A program made the translations under genes and the position numbers. DNA of 64,000 bases. Source: Woeseiaceae bacterium. Its GTDB lineage: Bacteria; Pseudomonadota; Gammaproteobacteria; Steroidobacterales; Woeseiaceae. The notes beneath the pieces were generated by a model that worked only from the letters and a program-made list of their open reading frames with translations, was not told where the DNA came from and did no database searches. The DNA lies in NCBI GenBank assembly GCA_030065915.1, contig JASJCQ010000013.1:1-64000 (forward strand). The letters run 5' to 3'. Below, one piece after another: positions 59,622 through 64,000 of the stretch (position 1 is its first letter; each line of letters starts with the position of its first letter).

Positions 59622-60119
59622 ATGCCTGTTAACCTGACACCAAGAGACGTGTCGGCCCACGTCGAGGGCTTCGATTCAGTCCTTATTGCATCCTGTCCCG
59701 TCTGTCCTCCGATGTGTCTTGCCATGCAGAAGAATGAAGCCTTCATTGAATTCTTCAAGCACGGAATCAAGACCAGCGCTTTCGAAGACCACATACAGAC
59801 CATTCGCGACTCGCTGTCGGAGCGCGGCGTTCGAACCGGAGTGTTTTCCATTCACACGCCGACGCCAATGATGTGTCTATGGACGACGCGACAAAGAGCG
59901 CGCCTGCTCAAGCGAGCCAAGGACTATGATGCGGTGCTGATCCTGGCATGCGATTCGGGTACGGAATCGGCGAAAGATGCTCTGAAGGGCACGGACTGTC
60001 AGATCATCCAGGGCATGGATATGGACGGGGTGATCAATGCCACGACGTCGATCCGCTTTCCGCTGACCATCGTCATGAAGCGTAACGACGATTCGGCCCG
60101 CGATACTCAGGCGACATGA
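59622..60119 (+). CDS. Cys-rich protein, possibly MTHFR C-terminal-like (MetV type)
   Basis: 165 residues with Cys at 25, 28, 32, 85, 110 and 126. The start FDSVLIASCPVCPPMCLAM and later YDAVLILACDSG resemble the cysteine-rich domain that accompanies methylene-THF reductase in acetogens, which binds an Fe-S cluster. Resemblance is from memory, not alignment. GGGAGAAGG precedes the ATG. A three-gene operon with the next two. Confidence 0.65.
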   Translation: MPVNLTPRDVSAHVEGFDSVLIASCPVCPPMCLAMQKNEAFIEFFKHGIKTSAFEDHIQTIRDSLSERGVRTGVFSIHTPTPMMCLWTTRQRARLLKRAKDYDAVLILACDSGTESAKDALKGTDCQIIQGMDMDGVINATTSIRFPLTIVMKRNDDSARDTQAT

Positions 60120-60143
60120 GTTGGCGATTCCAGGTGTAACGAC

Positions 60144-60374
60144 ATGTGCTTTCTTATTAGTCTCATGCCGGCTACTTTCTGGGCCATAGTCGGTTACTTC
60201 ATTCTGTTTTCGTCAACCAGGGTTGATGGGAGCATGAAGACCCTCGGCCAGATTCTCGGCGTTTGGGCGCTTGCTATCTCCGGATTCGTAGTGCTCGCCG
60301 GCGCCTATGTCTCGATGGCCGGGCTGTGTTCGGTGGAGCTGCTATTGCAGTGTTGGAATAGTCGGGGTGCCTGA
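60144..60374 (+). CDS. Small two-helix membrane protein, 76 aa
   Basis: Two hydrophobic segments (FLISLMPATFWAIVGYFILF, VWALAISGFVVLAGAYVSMA) and three more Cys. The stop overlaps the next ATG by one base, so it is translated with the serine hydrolase. No family known. Confidence 0.6.
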   Translation: MCFLISLMPATFWAIVGYFILFSSTRVDGSMKTLGQILGVWALAISGFVVLAGAYVSMAGLCSVELLLQCWNSRGA

Positions 60375-61594
60375 TGATGACGATCACGAGGAGTTCTCTC
60401 ATTCGTATTACCACTCTGTTCACGCTACTACCGTTGCTCCTGGCGAACGGTTGTGATCCGGCTTCGACTACCGATTACGGCTATCGACCGCCACAAAGAA
60501 TGGACGATGGATTCGATGTCGGCACACTGAACGAAGTCGGAATGAACCCGGCACTGATTGCCGAGGCGGTAGGCAGGATCGAAGACGGCCGTTTTGGCGA
60601 AATCCATTCCATGCTCATCTTCAAGGACAACCGGCTGGTTTTCGAAGAGTACTTCCCCGGTCATGAATACCAATGGGACGGCCCGAACTTCCACGGCGCC
60701 TGGGTAATCTGGGACCGGGGCATGAAGCACGACATTGCTTCTGTCGGTAAGAGTATTACGTCGGCCTGTGTCGGCATCGCCATTGAAGAGGGCTTCATCG
60801 AAAGCGTGGAGCAGTCCATGTTCGAGTATTTGCCCGAATACCAACATTTGAAAACAGATGGCAAAGATCGGATCACCATCGAACACCTGGTAAGCATGAC
60901 GTCGGGTCTTGATTGGGATGAATGGAGCTCATCGCTTTCGGATACGAGCAATGACCTGATCGCATTATGGTTCTGTGACGATCCGGTCGCCTGCATCCTG
61001 GAAAACCCGCTGGCCAGTGAACCCGGCGCCGCCTTCACGTACAACAGCGGCAACACGGTCTTGTTGGGCGCGATCATCAAAAACGCCACCGGCCAGGACA
61101 TTGAGGCGTTTTCCGCCGAGTATCTGTTCAAGCCCATGGGAATTGATCCGGTTGCATGGCACCGGATTAATGACGATGTTATCTACGCCGGTGGCGGGCA
61201 GAGAATGACCCCGAGAGAGATGCTGAAATTCGGCGTAACCTACCTCAACGACGGGCTGTGGGACGGTCAGCAAATCGTTCCCGAACAGTGGGTCGAGGCC
61301 AGCGCCAGGCCGTTTCCCGGGCCGGGCAGCAGCTGGCGCAACAAGCGGTGGAAACCGATTCCGCCCGATGATGGCACGCCAGGGCAACGTGGCTATTCGT
61401 ATGGGTGGTTCACTCATCAGTTTTCCCACTCCGGGGAGAAACTGCCTTCCTACTGGGCCACGGGTTTCGGAGGGCAGAAGATCGTCGTCTTTCCTGACCG
61501 GGATGCCGTCGTCGTTTTCACGAGTGGCAACTACGAAATGCCGTCATCCAATGCCAAGATACTGGCCGATTTCGTCATCCCGGCGTTTGAGTAA
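60374..61594 (+). CDS. Beta-lactamase-fold serine hydrolase, exported
   Basis: 406 residues, signal peptide ending in LANGC (weak lipobox, Cys27). The SxxK motif is S123-K126 (IASVGKSITS) and Y223-N-S is the second element. ARP-type GGQKIVVFPDRDAVVVFTSG ends the domain. Such enzymes include class C-like esterases and D-aminopeptidases. Third gene of the operon. Confidence 0.85.
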   Translation: MMTITRSSLIRITTLFTLLPLLLANGCDPASTTDYGYRPPQRMDDGFDVGTLNEVGMNPALIAEAVGRIEDGRFGEIHSMLIFKDNRLVFEEYFPGHEYQWDGPNFHGAWVIWDRGMKHDIASVGKSITSACVGIAIEEGFIESVEQSMFEYLPEYQHLKTDGKDRITIEHLVSMTSGLDWDEWSSSLSDTSNDLIALWFCDDPVACILENPLASEPGAAFTYNSGNTVLLGAIIKNATGQDIEAFSAEYLFKPMGIDPVAWHRINDDVIYAGGGQRMTPREMLKFGVTYLNDGLWDGQQIVPEQWVEASARPFPGPGSSWRNKRWKPIPPDDGTPGQRGYSYGWFTHQFSHSGEKLPSYWATGFGGQKIVVFPDRDAVVVFTSGNYEMPSSNAKILADFVIPAFE

Positions 61595-61923
61595 TAACAA
61601 TGGTGCAGCTGGGTGGGGCTCCTAAGAGAAGTCACTGTCCACACTGTGTCAGACGAGGGACTTCATGATGTCCGGAACCGGCCGAGCGGAAGTATCGGCA
61701 GGAAAGCAGCCCTCCAGGCGGCGACTCCCGTCTCCTTCCTGTCCGTGGGTCGCCAAGCTGGTCCGATGTTGGCAGGCTCATGGCTTCATTCGCTGTCCAG
61801 GCCAGACGCTCGCCGCTACAACTCAAAACCCCGGGGAATCCCGCAATTAGTCGAAATTGAGTTCGCAAGAGTCGACAGGCAACTGCTTGCACAGCGATTC
61901 TCCTGGATCGGCGGTACGACCTG
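61595..61923. other. Gap of 329 bases
   Basis: Lies between the convergent serine hydrolase and the NhaR-like gene. No coding region, RNA gene, or clear terminator was recognised; frames present look random. Confidence 0.4.
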
Positions 61924-62823
61924 TCAACGAAATAAATCACTCCTGGCCAGGTTCGTAATCAAAACCACCGACGCATGCTTCAGCTTCCGCTCAGTCGAGA
62001 TGGCGTAAAAGCGCTCGGTAATTTCATCCGTCTGACCTACGACCGACATCCGATACATCCGGCAGATCTCGGCCTCGATCACTGTCGGGGCGGCAAACAG
62101 ACCGGCACCAGCCTCGCCGAAGGCCTTGAGCAGGGCGCTGTCGTCGAATTCTCCCGTTATTCGGGGCGAGATATCGTGATGCTCGAACCAGTCATCCAGC
62201 CGTCTCCTTAACGCCGAGTCCTTCGATGGCAGAAGCATGGGTGCGCCGTCGAGGCTCGCGGGAAACTTGCCCCTGTAGCGCCGGGACCGTGATTTCTGAG
62301 CGAAAAATGACATACCGCTGGAGCCGAGGCGGTGGTTGAAGGCCTTCAGCCCCAGCCCTTCGGGCGCCGGCTTGTCGGAGAGGACTATATCGAGGCGGTG
62401 GATGGCAAGCTCCGACAACAGCTTTTCCAGCGAGGATTCATGGCAACGCACCCGAACCGGGTGATCGCCGGTAAGGGCTGGTGCGATGATCCGCTCGCCA
62501 ATGAGTTTCGGCATTGAGCTGACCATGCCAACATTCAGCACGGTGGGTCCGCTCAACTGCCTCCCCCTGACCACGTTGGCGAGTTCGGCACCGACCGAGA
62601 AGATCTCATCCGCGTACTCGAAGACGACCCTCCCCATCTCCGAGAGCACGAGGCGGCGGCCGACACGATCGAAGAGCGGCTGGCCGACGGCTTCGTCCAG
62701 AAGTTTGAGCTGTCCGCTGATGGTTTGCGGTGTCAGGTGCAGGATTTCGGCCGCTCTCGCAATGCTGCCTTCACGGGCGACCGTCCAGAAATACTGCAGG
62801 TGGCTGTAATTCAGGTGGCGCAT
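61924..62823 (-). CDS. nhaR: LysR-family regulator, NhaR-like
   Basis: 299 residues. LNYSHLQYFWTVAREGSIAR and LTPQTISGQLKLLDEAVGQP match NhaR, the sodium-responsive activator of nhaA. The substrate-binding half is complete. ATG 62823 begins MRHLNYSHL; the upstream frame adds 17 residues. Its divergent neighbour encodes an HPF-like protein, not nhaA. Confidence 0.88.
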   Translation of the reverse strand: MRHLNYSHLQYFWTVAREGSIARAAEILHLTPQTISGQLKLLDEAVGQPLFDRVGRRLVLSEMGRVVFEYADEIFSVGAELANVVRGRQLSGPTVLNVGMVSSMPKLIGERIIAPALTGDHPVRVRCHESSLEKLLSELAIHRLDIVLSDKPAPEGLGLKAFNHRLGSSGMSFFAQKSRSRRYRGKFPASLDGAPMLLPSKDSALRRRLDDWFEHHDISPRITGEFDDSALLKAFGEAGAGLFAAPTVIEAEICRMYRMSVVGQTDEITERFYAISTERKLKHASVVLITNLARSDLFR

Positions 62824-62841
62824 CCATTGACAATAGCATAA

Positions 62842-62877
62842 TTCGAGTAAACCGAACTGAATTATCGTATACAACGA
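62842..62877. promoter_or_regulatory. Candidate NhaR/LysR operators
   Basis: TTCG-N7-CGAA (62842-62856) fits the T-N11-A LysR pattern; TCGT-N5-ACGA (62865-62877) follows, and a tandem ACGAATT repeat lies just beyond. All are between the divergent regulator and HPF-like genes. Confidence 0.45.
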
Positions 62878-62878
62878 A

Positions 62879-62906
62879 TTGAACGAATTAAATTAGCCGT
62901 TAGAAT
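62879..62906 (+). promoter_or_regulatory. Candidate promoter of the HPF-like gene
   Basis: TTGAAC (62879-62884), 16-base spacer, TAGAAT (62901-62906). The -10 matches at five of six positions. The operator-like repeats overlap its upstream side. Confidence 0.45.
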
Positions 62907-62932
62907 ACCGGGCACTAATTTGGAGAGTCGTC

Positions 62933-63289
62933 ATGAACATTATCGTTCGCGCCAAAGGCGTTGAGCTAGACGACCAGTCAAAGAGATTCCTGGTCGAGAA
63001 TACCCGATCTGCGCTGTCCCGCTTCGAAGACCGCGTGATCGCCGTCGATGTATTCGTCAGCGATGAGAATGGCCCGAAAGGTGGCTACGACAAAAATGCC
63101 GTCTTTCGCGTCCGGTTGACAAACGGGCACGTATTGACGACTGAAACGACAAAGAGCGACTTTTACGCCGCCTTTGCCGCCGGAATCAAAACGACGAAGC
63201 GCACCGTACGGCGCTCGATAAAAAAGTCCGCCCAGCTCGAGAAAGTCTCTTTCCGAACGCTCCCTGTATCCCCTGGTCTGGACATCTAA
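62933..63289 (+). CDS. HPF/YfiA-like ribosome-associated protein
   Basis: 118 residues of the hibernation factor fold: NIIVRAKGVELDDQSKRFL, VSDENGPKGGYDKNAVFRVR and an Ala-rich basic last helix. Usual HPF binds the ribosome A/P sites in stationary phase. GGAG precedes the ATG by seven bases. It stops one base before the channel gene. Confidence 0.8.
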   Translation: MNIIVRAKGVELDDQSKRFLVENTRSALSRFEDRVIAVDVFVSDENGPKGGYDKNAVFRVRLTNGHVLTTETTKSDFYAAFAAGIKTTKRTVRRSIKKSAQLEKVSFRTLPVSPGLDI

Positions 63290-63290
63290 A

Positions 63291-64000
63291 TTGAGTGCCG
63301 TTTCCCTGCCGCAGCCCCGCAAGGGGCTGCGGGTTTTCGTCGAATCCAAAGGATTCAACCACGCCGTCACTGCGTTGATCATCATCAACGCCATTACACT
63401 CGGTCTCGAGACGTCTCAGACAGTAATGACGTTCGCCGCCCCGCTCCTGTACTTCATAGACAGGACGGCACTGATCATCTTCACGATTGAGATCTCGCTG
63501 CGTATCTGGGTCTACCGCGCAAACTACTTCAAGGATTTCTGGGGTATTTTCGACTTCCTGGTGGTCGCCATTGCCTGGATCCCGGCCTCCGGTCCGTTGT
63601 CGGTGCTCCGCGCCCTGCGAATCCTGCGAGTCCTGAGGCTCGTTTCCATTGTTCCCCAGATGCGCAAGGTCGTTGGGGCGTTGCTTCACTCGTTGCCCGG
63701 TATGGGGTCGATCGTCGCCGTGCTGCTCCTGGTCTTCTACGTGGGCGCCGTGATGGCGACCAAACTCTTCGGCGCCGACTTTCCGGACTGGTTCGGCAGC
63801 ATCGGTGCATCGATGTATACGCTGTTCCAGATCATGACGCTTGAAAGCTGGTCAATGGGAATCGTACGACCAGTCATGCAGGAGTATCCGCTCGCGTGGT
63901 TGTTCTTCGTGCCATTCATCATCGTCACGAGCTTCGCCGTCCTGAACCTGTTTATTGCGTTGGTCGTCAACTCCATGCAGTCTCTGCATGACCAGACCAC
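63291..64000 (+). CDS. Bacterial voltage-gated sodium channel (BacNav), 3' end outside window
   Basis: 236 residues seen; the frame stays open to the window end. The voltage sensor S4 has four Arg every third residue (R107, R110, R113, R116 in VLRALRILRVLRLVSI). The selectivity filter TLESWSM at 183-189 equals that of NavAb, and the S6 helix follows (FIIVTSFAVLNLFIALVVNS). Start TTG at 63291, one base after the HPF-like stop. The cytoplasmic coiled coil is not yet seen. Confidence 0.93.
   Translation, partial: MSAVSLPQPRKGLRVFVESKGFNHAVTALIIINAITLGLETSQTVMTFAAPLLYFIDRTALIIFTIEISLRIWVYRANYFKDFWGIFDFLVVAIAWIPASGPLSVLRALRILRVLRLVSIVPQMRKVVGALLHSLPGMGSIVAVLLLVFYVGAVMATKLFGADFPDWFGSIGASMYTLFQIMTLESWSMGIVRPVMQEYPLAWLFFVPFIIVTSFAVLNLFIALVVNSMQSLHDQT

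Overview
The window reads as a chromosomal stretch of a high-GC gammaproteobacterium. The gene order miaB-phoH-ybeY-corC-lnt-leuS-lptE and holA-nadD-rsfS-rlmH-maf-rng-yhdP-nit-tldD, the divergent uvrA / MFS-ssb pair, a Vfr-type Crp, Coq7-type ubiquinone synthesis and a CCA-encoded tRNA-Gln all fit that class. A BacNav sodium channel and an NhaR-like regulator at the right end suggest a marine or saline lifestyle, but that is inference. No phage, insertion sequence, integrase or CRISPR array was seen. Both ends cut through genes: an SDR-type dehydrogenase at the left and the sodium channel at the right.

Layout. 1-3.2 kb: SDR C-terminus, a LysR regulator and pepQ (both minus), and a strong minus-strand terminator far downstream of the LysR gene. 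3.2-9.5 kb: ggt, trpS, then a tightly packed seven-gene run (GNAT, VIT1/CCC1-like membrane protein, CsaA-like tRNA-binding protein, unknown, upp, DUF1801, GNAT). 9.4-13.6 kb: uup (minus), slyX, an unknown, an ATP-grasp ligase and a lipoprotein cyclophilin. 13.7-18.3 kb: uvrA (minus), an MFS transporter and ssb. 18.3-23.9 kb: a structured leader, then miaB-phoH-ybeY-corC-lnt. 24-43.7 kb: leuS and lptE, then about 6 kb of unrelated genes (an HEAGH-motif unknown, a membrane protein, hisI, cysS, sufE, yidD, a membrane protein, merC-like, Trm112-like) before holA restarts the usual order through to tldD. 43.8-55.4 kb: two small ORFs, an ExeA-type ATPase fused to FHA, darP-purE-purK (minus), pmbA, a yihY-type gene, a BtuF-like protein, purC, djlA, rpe, a crp/vfr gene and coq7. 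55.5-57.5 kb: a DUF481 protein, rplM-rpsI and tRNA-Gln. 57.5-58.2 kb: an array of short hairpins in two long imperfect copies plus a degenerate third. 58.2-64 kb: small unknowns, a Cys-rich protein / membrane peptide / serine hydrolase operon, an NhaR-like regulator, an HPF-like protein and the start of a BacNav channel.

Most genes are housekeeping: tRNA charging and modification, ribosome assembly and silencing, envelope lipoprotein and LPS export, purine synthesis, and maturation by TldD/PmbA (encoded 4 kb apart here). The least explained DNA is the hairpin array behind tRNA-Gln. Its copies keep the stems while changing both paired bases, its flanks resemble the two halves of a tRNA T-arm, and it sits beside an inverted duplicate of the tRNA 3' end.
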